Shown one piece after another: positions 38,756 through 47,638 of a DNA stretch of 64,000 bases (positions are counted from its first letter, which is position 1; the number at the start of each line of letters is the position of its first letter). Location: the NCBI GenBank assembly GCA_016869535.1, contig VGDX01000002.1:124001-188000 (forward strand). Direction: 5' to 3'. Source of the stretch: Alphaproteobacteria bacterium (GTDB taxonomy: Bacteria; Pseudomonadota; Alphaproteobacteria; Rhizobiales; Methyloligellaceae). The notes under the pieces are model-generated. The model did not search any database, was not told the origin of the DNA, and worked only from the letters and a program-made list of their open reading frames with translations. Made by a program: the position numbers and the translations under genes.

Positions 38756-40324
38756 CTAATACCCGCGCAGTTCCCGGATCTGCTCCAGGCTCAAGCCGCG
38801 AATGTCCTCTTCCGTCAGCGTCCAGACGCCATCGCGCCTGGCCTTTTCCTTGGCGGTCAGGAATAGGGCTTCGGGCGCGACGGTGCGCTGGCGGGAATCG
38901 ATCACGCCAATGAGTGTCCTTTCCGGATTACGGTGCGGCAGGGTTGGATGCACATAGGCCGGCGCGCGCGCCAGCATGCAGAATTGCGGGTTCCTGATCG
39001 TGGGCGCTCGCTCGCCCGCGCCGGCGAACAGGGTCGACTTGGCGCTCGCCATCACCGTCTCGTCCCAGCAGCCGTAATCGTTGCAGCGATTATAGGTGAA
39101 GCAGACCGGACAGCTTGTGCCGTTCCTCAGCCTGAATTCGAGTTTCTCCTTGCCCCGCCGCGCAACGGCCAAGGTTTCGATCCCTTTGACGATCTCCTTC
39201 AATTCGTGCGCGAGGCAATCGGCGCCGTTCTTGCTGGCGTCGCGGCCGGGCGCCGTTTCGCGCTTGCAAGTATTTTGCTGCAGGAGCGGCGTTAGCGCCA
39301 AGGACTGAGGCGAGGGGACAGGCTCCGACAGCACCTCGATCTTGGCCGTCTCGCCAGGGAAACAGGGCGCCGGGGTCATGGCGGCCGATTTCTGCGCTTT
39401 GCCTTTGACGAGCTCCCTGAACGCCGCCTGCAGCCCGTTGATGATCGTATAGTTCTGCTCTTCGCTGAAGGGCTTGCCGCTCTTGGCGCGCGGCCCGTGC
39501 GCCACCAGGATCCCCCTCAGGATGAGGCGGCCTTCGTCATCGGCAACGGCGCGTCCATCCTTAAGCGCGAAAATGGCGCCGCCCGAACCGCCTTTGTCGA
39601 GATCGATATCGGTGGAGTAGAACGGCACGCCGCCAAGATAGGGGTTGAAGACGCCGCGCACCGTTCCCTTCGCCAGCACCGGTTCGCGGTCCGAGAGCCG
39701 GTTCAAGGCGCGAAGCTGGTAACCGGTCGCCGAAAAGATCTCTTCCCCTTCGGACAGGGAACTATCGACGGCGGCGACCGCCAAGGGTGTGCAGTCCGGC
39801 ACGTCGCGCTTCAGGCGGACGACGATGAAATCCTCGTTATTGAGGAAATATCCTGTCCTCTGGTCTTTCTCGACCACAACGGGGATGGCGGTCCGCCGAT
39901 GCAAGAAGCTGCGGAAGCTGCAGCTGCCGATCGACACCGGCCCGCCTCTGACTTTGGCGAAGACATGCTTCGCCGTCACCAGCAGGTCCGGCCGCAGCAC
40001 ACTTGACGCCGAAGCAAAAACCTCGCCCCAAGGCTGCTGGCACACGATCCTCCCGGTGCACGCCATCAACTGTTTGGTCTCATCGGGCGAAAGTTTCAGG
40101 CCGAGCTTCGCTTCGCTTTGGCCGAGATTCCAGCGGCCGTCGATAAGCTTCGTGCTGCCTTCCTTGGCATAAATGACAACCCTGTGGAGGAGTGAGGTTT
40201 GAAGGGAGAATGAATCCGGCGGGGTATGCCGCGTCATGAGCGGCGAGGCGCCTGCCGCATAGGAAACCATCGCCACCATGATTGCTGTCGCTGCGCCTAC
40301 GCTGGCGCCAAGGGCCTGTATCAA
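38756..40324 (-). CDS. Exported trypsin-fold serine protease-like protein
   Basis: 522 residues, TTG start at 40324 with GGGGAG 5 bases before. Signal peptide about 1-24. The chymotrypsin-like triad is visible as His120 (LLVTAKHVF), Asp165 (NNEDFIVVRL) and Ser247 (KGGSGGAIF). After the protease domain (to about 300) comes a linker and a Cys-rich segment (SCPVCFTYNRCNDYGCWDE) that may bind a metal or form disulfides. Protein target unknown. It is convergent with thiC and starts a group of minus-strand exported proteins. Confidence 0.78.
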   Translation of the reverse strand: MIQALGASVGAATAIMVAMVSYAAGASPLMTRHTPPDSFSLQTSLLHRVVIYAKEGSTKLIDGRWNLGQSEAKLGLKLSPDETKQLMACTGRIVCQQPWGEVFASASSVLRPDLLVTAKHVFAKVRGGPVSIGSCSFRSFLHRRTAIPVVVEKDQRTGYFLNNEDFIVVRLKRDVPDCTPLAVAAVDSSLSEGEEIFSATGYQLRALNRLSDREPVLAKGTVRGVFNPYLGGVPFYSTDIDLDKGGSGGAIFALKDGRAVADDEGRLILRGILVAHGPRAKSGKPFSEEQNYTIINGLQAAFRELVKGKAQKSAAMTPAPCFPGETAKIEVLSEPVPSPQSLALTPLLQQNTCKRETAPGRDASKNGADCLAHELKEIVKGIETLAVARRGKEKLEFRLRNGTSCPVCFTYNRCNDYGCWDETVMASAKSTLFAGAGERAPTIRNPQFCMLARAPAYVHPTLPHRNPERTLIGVIDSRQRTVAPEALFLTAKEKARRDGVWTLTEEDIRGLSLEQIRELRGY

Positions 40325-40431
40325 AGCGCTCCCCGTCTTTTGCTTGGCCCGGAACCCTAGTCTCTCATTTCTGCGTTTTCATGAACGTCGAAGCCGCGTC
40401 TTTGTCAGGGTTCAAGGCAAGGAAGCGGTGA

Positions 40432-40911
40432 TCAACTCTCCAACGCTTCGCCCTCGGGCGCACCGCGGCCGAGCCTGTCAGGCAGCGCCTCGCCGGCCGG
40501 CGTGAATTGAAGCGAGATGGAATTGATGCAATAACGTTCGCCGGTCGGCGGCGGACCATCGGGAAACACATGCCCCTGATGCGCGCCGCACCGCGCGCAC
40601 ACGATCTCCGTGCGGATCATGCCGTAGCTCGTGTCGCGGATGGATCGCAGATGGTCCTCGGCGAAGGGGCTGGTGAAGCTCGGCCAGCCGGTGCCGCTTT
40701 CGAACTTCGTGCCGGCCTTGAACAGCGGCAGCCCGCACAGGCGGCAGGTATAAACGCCGCCCCGCTTCTCCTCGAGGAAGACACCGCAGAACGGCGCCTC
40801 GGTGCCGTGCTCAAGCAGCACGTGCTTTTCCTCATCGCTGAGATCGGCGATCAGGGCCTGTAGCTCGTCTTTGCCGGGCGGCATCAGGTCGAACTGGCTT
40901 GCGTCTGTCAT
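40432..40911 (-). CDS. msrB: Peptide-methionine (R)-S-oxide reductase MsrB
   Basis: 159 residues from ATG 40911 (AGGAGGG upstream); an upstream frame from 41067 is not conserved. The family's signatures are FESGTGWPSFTSP, RYCINSISLQF with the catalytic Cys, and two zinc CxxC pairs (CRLCG, CARCG). No signal peptide, so cytoplasmic. Repairs methionine-R-sulfoxide. Confidence 0.97.
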   Translation of the reverse strand: MTDASQFDLMPPGKDELQALIADLSDEEKHVLLEHGTEAPFCGVFLEEKRGGVYTCRLCGLPLFKAGTKFESGTGWPSFTSPFAEDHLRSIRDTSYGMIRTEIVCARCGAHQGHVFPDGPPPTGERYCINSISLQFTPAGEALPDRLGRGAPEGEALES

Positions 40912-40943
40912 AACGTGCCCTCCTAGGCATGAGCCCCTTGAAC

Positions 40944-41663
40944 TCACCGTAACACACCCCCAACCGCCGACATCATGGGGCAGCCGAGCGTCTTCTCGAA
41001 CGCCTCGATCAAATCCTGCCGGTTCTGCGCCGAGATGTAGAGGCCGCCGGTTTCCTCGGCGAGGCATTTCACATCATGGATGCTCTGCGCGCCGGTCCAC
41101 GAGAAGGCCCTGAGCTGAAAGCCGATGACATGAACGGTCAGGTCGCGGCTGTTCTCCCTGAGCAATTTGCCGAGGGCGCAAGGCGCGCCGCCGCAGGTCT
41201 CCTCACCGTCGGTGAGGAGCACGACCACGCCTTTCTCCGTGCGGTGCTGCAGAACCTCCGCGGCCTGCTGTACCCCCGCCACCAGCGGCGTCTTGCCGGC
41301 CGGCGTGAGCCCGTTCACCACGCTCATGATGCGCTCGGTCGCATTCGGCATCGGCGGGAAGTCGAGCCTGACATTGCATTGCGTATGCGGGCCGGGGCCG
41401 TAGGTGATGAGGCCGATCTTGCGGAACCGTGCGGCGTTCGGCAGGACCTGGGCCAGCGCCTTGCGCACCTCGTCGATGCGGGTCACGGCGCTGAACAGGC
41501 CTTGCACCATGTTGCCGGCCATCGAGCCCGAGGCATCGAACACGATCATCGCGTCCTCGGTGCAGGGAACGCGCGGCTCGACTTCCTCCTGCGCCGCCGC
41601 CGTTCCGGCGAGGAGCATGGTGAATGCGAGTGCGATAGGGAGGCAGGGCGAGCGCGGGTTCAT
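40944..41663 (-). CDS. Exported von Willebrand factor A domain protein
   Basis: 239 residues. Signal peptide about 1-24. The vWA domain has a full MIDAS: DASGS at 43-47, Thr in TPAGKTPL, and Asp in LLTDGEE. Cysteines at CTED, QCNV, TCGGAPC and a final TLGCP suggest disulfides. Metal-dependent ligand binding is expected; the partner is unknown. Lies between msrB and dacB on the same strand. Confidence 0.85.
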   Translation of the reverse strand: MNPRSPCLPIALAFTMLLAGTAAAQEEVEPRVPCTEDAMIVFDASGSMAGNMVQGLFSAVTRIDEVRKALAQVLPNAARFRKIGLITYGPGPHTQCNVRLDFPPMPNATERIMSVVNGLTPAGKTPLVAGVQQAAEVLQHRTEKGVVVLLTDGEETCGGAPCALGKLLRENSRDLTVHVIGFQLRAFSWTGAQSIHDVKCLAEETGGLYISAQNRQDLIEAFEKTLGCPMMSAVGGVLR

Positions 41664-41741
41664 CCCCCTGACTTTAGCCTGAACTCCGCCCTCTTGCAGA
41701 GGCGAGTTCGATCAAACATTCGTGCGGTGGGCGGCGTCAGG

Positions 41742-42923
41742 CTACAGCCCCGCCTCGATGGCCTTGAGCAGCTGGTAGCGCATCGCTCCGGTATTGCCCT
41801 TTAGCGAGATAACGAAGCGCACGCGGCCATACTTGGCGGTGTCGGCATAGCCCGCGAGCGTCCGGACCCCTGACAGGGTGCCGGTCTTGTTGGTGCCGCC
41901 GTCGCGGCCCTGCATCAGCTCGGCATAGGGCACGAACAAATTGAGCACCTGGGCGAGGCCGCGCGCGGTGAAGCTGTTGCCGCGGCTGATGCCCGAGCCC
42001 TCCTCGAGACGGATGGCGTCGGCGAGGCCGTTGGCGGCGAGCATCTCATTCGCCACCTTGAGCGACTTGTCGAGGCTTACGGGGCCGCCAAAGCGCTGCG
42101 CGCCGATCTCCAGAAAGACCTGGTTGGCGATGTAATTGTTCGAGCCGATCAAGAGCTGGTTGATGATCTTCGCGAGGCTGCGCGACTGATGGTGCACATA
42201 GACCGGCTCAAGGCCTTCGGGCACGGCTCCGATCGTGATCGGCCCCTTCACGCTGCCGCCGGCCTTGTCGATGAAGGCGGCGATCAGCTCGCCGGCGTAG
42301 AGCAGGCTGAGTTTGGGATCCTGGGCGAGGCTGATGCGGCCGCGCCCCTTCGGGCCTCGCACCTTGTACTGGCTGATGGCGAGCGGCGTGATCGGCGTCT
42401 GCGGCTCGGCGGAGACGACACTGTTGCCCTGGCGCGCCGCGGCGATGGTGTTGAAGTTCACCGCGAGCGCCGAGTTCAGCGCGTCGTAGGATTCGCTCGT
42501 ATTCTCGATGCCCGGAATGCGGAGGTCGGCGGGGTAGTAACTCGGGTCGAGCACGATGCCGGTGATCGGTTCCTTGCCGATCGCCGCCACGAGCTGCGGC
42601 GCCAGCAGAGCCAGCTCCTCGGAGATCAGAAAGGGATCACCGCCGCCGCGTATATAAAGCTTGCGGTCGCCGTCCAGGTAGAAGCTTGTCTTGAAGCGGT
42701 AGTCGAGGCCAAGAACCTCCACCGCCAGCCATGCGGTCACGATCTTGGCGACGGAGGCCGGGACGAAGGGCTTGTCGGCGTTCTGGGCAACCAGTTCGTC
42801 GCCCTTCTCGTCCATGACGTAGACGAGCGCCCCGGGCGCAATCGCCTTGACCCGCTCTTTGGCGCCGGCAAGCGCCTGGCTTGGCAGCAGGACCAGAACG
42901 AGGACGAGCAGGCGGGACCACAT
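41742..42923 (-). CDS. dacB: D-alanyl-D-alanine carboxypeptidase/endopeptidase (PBP4 family, S13)
   Basis: 393 residues with a signal peptide ending at ALA. The three penicillin-binding motifs are intact: SVAK at Ser57-Lys60 (PASVAKIV), SNN (LLIGSNNYIA), and KTGT (NKTGTLSG). S13 enzymes trim or cleave peptidoglycan stem peptides. GAGGG ribosome site before ATG 42923. Confidence 0.93.
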   Translation of the reverse strand: MWSRLLVLVLVLLPSQALAGAKERVKAIAPGALVYVMDEKGDELVAQNADKPFVPASVAKIVTAWLAVEVLGLDYRFKTSFYLDGDRKLYIRGGGDPFLISEELALLAPQLVAAIGKEPITGIVLDPSYYPADLRIPGIENTSESYDALNSALAVNFNTIAAARQGNSVVSAEPQTPITPLAISQYKVRGPKGRGRISLAQDPKLSLLYAGELIAAFIDKAGGSVKGPITIGAVPEGLEPVYVHHQSRSLAKIINQLLIGSNNYIANQVFLEIGAQRFGGPVSLDKSLKVANEMLAANGLADAIRLEEGSGISRGNSFTARGLAQVLNLFVPYAELMQGRDGGTNKTGTLSGVRTLAGYADTAKYGRVRFVISLKGNTGAMRYQLLKAIEAGL

Positions 42924-42994
42924 GGCGCCCTCTTTATAGGCTCAGTCCCGAGCCCGGAAAACCACGCATCGCGCCCGGTGAAACGCCTTCCTTG

Positions 42995-43432
42995 CTAGCG
43001 CATGGTGATGGCCAGCCCGCTGAGATCGGCATTAGCCATCAGCCCGACCTGGCGGCCGGAGAGCTCAAGCACCGCGCCGTTCTGATTGGTGAGCACGATG
43101 GCGCGCACGCCCCGGCCGACCGCGAGCCCGGCGCCGGCAGCCGCATAGACGCCGGCCACGTCCGAGGCGCGCTTGATATTGGAAACGCGCCCGTGCAGCA
43201 CCGACTTCGAGCCGCCGAACACGAGGCCGTAATCGATGCCGCCGACCGATAGCGGATAGGACCGGCCGCGGAAGCTGAGCGTGCCGTGCCCGCCCGAACC
43301 CCCGATGATCCAGCCGCCCTTGAACACGGTGAGACTGATCGTGCCGCTATCGGCGCGTGCCTCCTGAAACCCCACGGCGCCTATGGCGATCAGCGCGATC
43401 GAGGCGGCGCGGAGCAGGGTCGCAATTCGCAT
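42995..43432 (-). CDS. Exported glycine-rich protein, unknown
   Basis: 145 residues from ATG 43432 (GGGAGG upstream); a longer frame from 43459 is less likely. Signal peptide about 1-27, then a Gly- and Ser-rich beta-pattern protein (GGWIIGGSGGHGTLSFRG, VYAAAGAGLAVGRGV) without Cys. Family not recognised; it does not match the DUF992 or EipA patterns I know. Faces away from the NlpC-like gene. Confidence 0.65.
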   Translation of the reverse strand: MRIATLLRAASIALIAIGAVGFQEARADSGTISLTVFKGGWIIGGSGGHGTLSFRGRSYPLSVGGIDYGLVFGGSKSVLHGRVSNIKRASDVAGVYAAAGAGLAVGRGVRAIVLTNQNGAVLELSGRQVGLMANADLSGLAITMR

Positions 43433-43703
43433 TGGAGTGGCCTCCCGTGGTTTCAGCACTTACAGCGCGGTATAGGCCGATTCTGTTCCACGCCGATGCG
43501 CCAAGTTTCCCCAAGAGGGGATGGCCGCCGTTTCGCTGTGCTCCCGGATATTGTCTTAAAAATCAAAGAGATAGGCTGCCCGAGAGCGGCCGATGGCAGA
43601 ATATTCCAATCCGGCGCCCGAGCGTGGTCTTTGCCATTTTTACAGCCAATATTTCGGGCTAGTCTCGGCTGCGACTTGAAGGGAATCGGACGGGGGTTTC
43701 AGC

Positions 43704-45611
43704 TTGTCGCCTGCGCGCCATTTCACGGCTCTGACGCTCGCAACGTTCCTTATCGGAGCGCCCGCAGCGTCTGCCACCGACACCTGCGAATACGAGCCGG
43801 GGCTCGCCATGCTGGCCTCGCCGATGGCGCCGTGGAAGGGCGCCTCTTTGCGCGTCATCTTCACCGCCGAGAAGCCGCTCGACGGCGAGCTCTCGCTCAT
43901 CGCGCCGGACGGCCAGGTCGCCGCGACATCGCGCGACCGGCATGGCGGTCCACCTTACTACTGGTTCGCCGAAGTCAGGACACCGCAGCCCGGGGCCTGG
44001 CAGGCGAAGCTCGTTCGCGAAGGCGCATCGGCCGAATGTCAAACGGCCATTCGCGACATCGACGTGAAGGCCAAGCAGCCGGCGGGACCGCGCGGCGGCA
44101 AGGCCGTGTGGCCGGTCAAGGAGATTTGGAATCGCGAAACCGAGAATCTGTACTCGGCCTGGATCGAGAAATTGTTCGATGCACCGCTTGACGACGCGCC
44201 GTCGTGGAAGGCGTTGCATGTGGTGCTGCGCGATTCCGATCGCAATGTCCTGTTCGACTATCTCGGTCTGCGCGAGGATCAGAAGAACCTGGTGATCCAG
44301 CCCGACTGCGCCGACCTGCCTTACTTCCTGCGCGCCTATTTCGCCTTCAAGATGGGACTGCCCTTCGGCTATGCGAAATGCACGCGCGGCGACGGCGGCG
44401 GCGCACCGAGATGCACCCAGTGGTGGAGCATCGAGAACGAGGAACCGCCACTATCGCCGTCACCGCAGAGGGCAGGGGCACCCGGCTTCTTCAGCACGAC
44501 GGCCACAGCGCCGCAGCCGAGGATTCCGCCCCGGCCGCAGGGCCTGGTTCCGGGCTTCGGTCACTATATGCGGACGGTCATCGCCAATGGCGTGCACTCG
44601 GGTAACGGGCGGACCGCATTCGACGACAACAATGCAGATTACTACCCCGTGCCGCTCACCGAGGACGCGCTTCGTCCCGGCACGATCTATGCCGATCCTT
44701 ACGGGCACCTGCTCGTTCTGGTGAAGCGTGTGCCGCAAACGGAAGACAGCGCCGGAGTCTTCCTCGCCGTTGACGGTCAGCCCGACGGAACCGTCGCGCG
44801 CAAACGCTTCTGGCGCGGCAACTTTCTGTTCGCGCAGGATCCGGCGCTGGGTGGCGCCGGGTTCAAGCACGCCCGCCCGGTCGTGCGCGCCAAGAACGGG
44901 ACGCTGCGGCGCATGACCAACGCGGAGATCGAGCAGGATGCGGATTACGGCAACTTTTCGCTCGAGCAGTCCAAGATCTCCGTCGAGGAATTCTACGATC
45001 GCATGGACGACGTCATGTCGCCGGCGCCGCTCGAGCCCATGCGCGCGCTCACCGAGGCGATCACCGCTCTCGAGGAGCAGGTGAAAGCGCGCGTGACCTC
45101 CGTCGAGAACGGGCGCGAATATCTCGCCGGCGGCGGCCGCGAAGTGGGGATGCCGGACGGCGCCTCGATCTTCGAGACCTCTGGTCCGTGGGAGGATTTC
45201 GCCACGCCGTCGCGCGATCTGCGTCTTCTCATCGCCATCGATGTGGTGCGCAACTTCCCCGACCGGGTGGAGCGGCGCCCCGAACGTTACGCCATGCCGC
45301 AAGGCAAGAGCGCCGCCGACGTCAAGGCGGATTTAGAAGACACGCTCGCCAGGGAGCTTGCGGCGCGGGAGTTTTCCTACACGCGTACCGATGGCTCGCA
45401 ATGGACGCTCAAGCTCAAGGACGTGCTTGATCGCATCGCGGCGCTCGAGATGGCCTATAATATCAACGATTGCGTCGAGCTTCGCTGGGGGGCGCCCGAC
45501 GGCAGCGAGGAAGCCTCTACCTGCAAGCGGCGCGCGTCAAAGGCGCAGCGGGCGAAGATGGCTGATTACCGTGCCTGGTTCAGCGAACGCCGCCGCCCGC
45601 CACGTGGGTAG
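43704..45611 (+). CDS. Large exported protein with NlpC/P60-like Cys-His pair
   Basis: 635 residues from TTG 43704 (GGGGG upstream). Signal peptide about 1-24. Domain order: a beta domain (about 28-120), a region with QPDCADLPYFLRAYFAFK where Cys202 begins a helix, then YADPYGHLLVLVKR with His335 beginning a strand; this is the arrangement of NlpC/P60 hydrolases, and the third polar residue is not assigned. A proline-rich stretch (about 247-280) and a C-terminal helical part follow. Probably a cell-wall or glycopeptide hydrolase, but this is inferred. Confidence 0.6.
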   Translation: MSPARHFTALTLATFLIGAPAASATDTCEYEPGLAMLASPMAPWKGASLRVIFTAEKPLDGELSLIAPDGQVAATSRDRHGGPPYYWFAEVRTPQPGAWQAKLVREGASAECQTAIRDIDVKAKQPAGPRGGKAVWPVKEIWNRETENLYSAWIEKLFDAPLDDAPSWKALHVVLRDSDRNVLFDYLGLREDQKNLVIQPDCADLPYFLRAYFAFKMGLPFGYAKCTRGDGGGAPRCTQWWSIENEEPPLSPSPQRAGAPGFFSTTATAPQPRIPPRPQGLVPGFGHYMRTVIANGVHSGNGRTAFDDNNADYYPVPLTEDALRPGTIYADPYGHLLVLVKRVPQTEDSAGVFLAVDGQPDGTVARKRFWRGNFLFAQDPALGGAGFKHARPVVRAKNGTLRRMTNAEIEQDADYGNFSLEQSKISVEEFYDRMDDVMSPAPLEPMRALTEAITALEEQVKARVTSVENGREYLAGGGREVGMPDGASIFETSGPWEDFATPSRDLRLLIAIDVVRNFPDRVERRPERYAMPQGKSAADVKADLEDTLARELAAREFSYTRTDGSQWTLKLKDVLDRIAALEMAYNINDCVELRWGAPDGSEEASTCKRRASKAQRAKMADYRAWFSERRRPPRG

Positions 45612-46127
45612 ACCTCGCTATCCCCGCGCTCAAAACCTCCATTACAATGCACGCACCTCGTCCATCTGAAGGGCGTTTCTAGAGGCGATCTCGAGGCGGG
45701 ACGGGGTGCGGCGCCTGCGGGTCCGGTTTCGCAGGCCGGGCACTCGGGCGGCATCGGGGCTCCCTCTGGACCCACTACGAGGTCCCGCTAGGAGCTAGCT
45801 GAAGGATCGGTCGGCGCGTTCGAGCGCGACGGACCGGACTAAAGCAGGGCCCGGTGCCGTAATGAGAACGCCGCAAATGAGCATGCGCTACCGCTTCGCT
45901 GCTTGAGCGCGTGTGGCGCGCCGGAAGGCGCTCGCGTGCCTTAAAGGCACGAACCCATTACGGACCGCGTCTTTCGGCGCGCCGTCCCCCTTCTCATGTC
46001 GGGAAGGGGAAAAGAGCAAAACCCGGATGCAGGAAACGTATCGCGGCAACGATGTTGCATGTCTGTACCCCATTGGCGGAGGAGGCGGGGTGTGCGAGGC
46101 TAAGCGAAACGGCACGAGGAGCAGTCC
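45612..46127. other. Gene-free, hairpin-rich 516-base spacer
   Basis: No coding frame is supported. Perfect inverted repeats include GCCTGCG/CGCAGGC (45713-45719 and 45730-45736), CGTGCC-TTAAA-GGCACG (45935-45951), and GGCGCG-TTCGA-GCGCG near 45812-45828. There is no tRNA, RNase P, SRP or tmRNA signature on either strand. It could hold an undescribed structured RNA or be decayed sequence. Confidence 0.4.
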
Positions 46128-46370
46128 ATGACGAAGATCGTCTATAGAATTGTCAAGCACGAGGATGGTTGGGCCTATAAGGCGCGCGGCACGTTCTCAG
46201 AGACTTTTCCTACCCATGATGCCGCCCTCGCCGCCGCCAAGCGCGCGGCCGGCGAGCAGCGCGTGCCGGGCGAGACGGTCGGTATTCAATACGAGACCGT
46301 TGACGGTGTCTGGCACGAGGAGGTCGATCCAGGCACGGACCGCCCCCAGACCGAAATCGAGGACGACTAG
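46128..46370 (+). CDS. DUF2188 domain protein
   Basis: 80 residues after a GAGGAG ribosome site. The whole protein is one DUF2188 unit: a basic start (VYRIVKHEDGWAYKARG), then a helix (TFPTHDAALAAAKRAA) and a final YETVDGVWHEEV strand. Many rhizobial genomes have it. The function is not known, though stress-related roles have been suggested for the family. Confidence 0.85.
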   Translation: MTKIVYRIVKHEDGWAYKARGTFSETFPTHDAALAAAKRAAGEQRVPGETVGIQYETVDGVWHEEVDPGTDRPQTEIEDD

Positions 46371-46460
46371 GCCTAAACAATGTCGCGCCGAACGTTCGCT
46401 GCCTGCCTAGGAATGGTCACAGAACCCAGTTAATTCCTACAAAAATCGTAAGGGGATCCG

Positions 46461-47495
46461 ATGGCGGCGCTCGCCAGAGTCAATCAGGTCATTGCCTATC
46501 TTCGGTTGGAGAATCCGACGGAAGATATCTCGACGAATCCCGTCGTCGAGCATCCGCACAACACGGCAAGGATGATTCCGGAGAGGTTGCCAGCCGCGAC
46601 GGTCAAGGAGTTGTCACGGCTCGATCCTGTCAAAGCCGTTCTCATCACCGCCGGAGAGTGGACGGCGATCACCGCGGCGATCGCGCTCAGCACCTATTTC
46701 TGGCATCCGCTGCTTTACCTGCTTGCGGTCATCGTCATCGGATCGCGCCAGCATGCGCTGCTCATTCTCGGGCACGACGCCTCGCATTATCGCATCCTGC
46801 CCAACCGCTGGCAGAACGATCTGTTCTCCAACCTGTTCATGATGTGGCCGACTTTCGCCTCGGTCGAGAGCTTCCGCAAATTCCACGGCACGCATCACCA
46901 GTACACCAACCTGCCGAATGACGGGAATCGTCACATCTGGTACACGCACGACGCCGCGGGTGAGCTTGCACCTGACTGGCAGTATCCCAAGACACGGCTG
47001 GGGCTTGCGTGGGTGCTCTTGCGCCGTGCCGCTTTCGTCACCGGCTTGTTCTGGATCGTCCGCAGCCTGGTGGGAGCGTCCTTCGTCCCGTCGCCCCGCT
47101 GGATGGTCGCGGCGAGGATCGCCTTCTATGGGACCATTGCCGGGGTGTTGACCTGGTTCGGCAGCTGGTATGCGTTTCTGCTTTATTGGATCGTTCCGTT
47201 CTGCACCTGGCATATCGCGGTGCAATACGCGCGCATCATTTGCGAGCACAGCGCCGTCGAAAGCGAGGAAGAGGAATACGCGATCACCCGCACGACCATT
47301 CCCACCTTCCTCGAATCGATCTTCATCCTGCCGTGCAATGTCGGCTATCATCTCGAGCATCACTGGTATCCCAGCGTGCCGTTCTATCGCCTGCCGGAAT
47401 TGCACCAGGCCCTCATGGAGCGCGAAGGATTCCGCAAGCACGCCGTAGTCAGGCGCTCCGTTCTGACTTCTCTCGGTGAGTGTGTCAGGCCATAA
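46461..47495 (+). CDS. Membrane fatty acid desaturase
   Basis: 344 residues, several membrane helices. The three His boxes are present: HDASH, HGTHH and HLEHHWYP, which bind the di-iron centre. Introduces double bonds in membrane lipid acyl chains, which would adjust fluidity; regiospecificity cannot be read. AAGGGG lies before ATG 46461. The gene ends in two hairpins shared with the converging pirin gene. Confidence 0.93.
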   Translation: MAALARVNQVIAYLRLENPTEDISTNPVVEHPHNTARMIPERLPAATVKELSRLDPVKAVLITAGEWTAITAAIALSTYFWHPLLYLLAVIVIGSRQHALLILGHDASHYRILPNRWQNDLFSNLFMMWPTFASVESFRKFHGTHHQYTNLPNDGNRHIWYTHDAAGELAPDWQYPKTRLGLAWVLLRRAAFVTGLFWIVRSLVGASFVPSPRWMVAARIAFYGTIAGVLTWFGSWYAFLLYWIVPFCTWHIAVQYARIICEHSAVESEEEEYAITRTTIPTFLESIFILPCNVGYHLEHHWYPSVPFYRLPELHQALMEREGFRKHAVVRRSVLTSLGECVRP

Positions 47496-47570
47496 ATTTG
47501 GCGAACACGTCGCGGCCCGCATCCAGCCAGCGCCCTGGCGCTAGGCCAAATGCGGTACGGTCATAGAAAA

Positions 47571-47596
47571 CGGGCAACGGCTCGCGCCGCTGCCCG
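47571..47596. terminator. Bidirectional terminator hairpin
   Basis: CGGGCAACGGC pairs with GCCGCTGCCCG (47571-47596, imperfect inside). Flanked by GAAAA on the left and CTTTC on the right, so it could end transcription from both the desaturase and the pirin gene. Confidence 0.65.
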
Positions 47597-47602
47597 CTTT
47601 CT

Positions 47603-47630
47603 GCGAGGAGTGGAGGGGGGAGCTCCTCGC
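47603..47630. terminator. Second hairpin between converging genes
   Basis: GCGAGGAG (47603-47610) pairs perfectly with CTCCTCGC (47623-47630), 12-base loop. It lies just before the stop of the pirin gene at 47639. Confidence 0.6.
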
Positions 47631-47638
47631 TTCGATCT

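Noticed and set aside
42995..43432. DUF992 or EipA family for the glycine-rich protein
   Set aside because: The motif order does not match either family as I know it.
45612..46127. RNase P RNA, tmRNA or SRP RNA in the gap
   Set aside because: Conserved cores of these RNAs (GAAAGTCC-like, tag codons, GGAAG/GCAGC) were not found on either strand.
45888..46160. Minus-strand frame in the gap after the NlpC-like gene
   Set aside because: Pro- and Arg-rich random composition, no ribosome site, overlaps the DUF2188 start.
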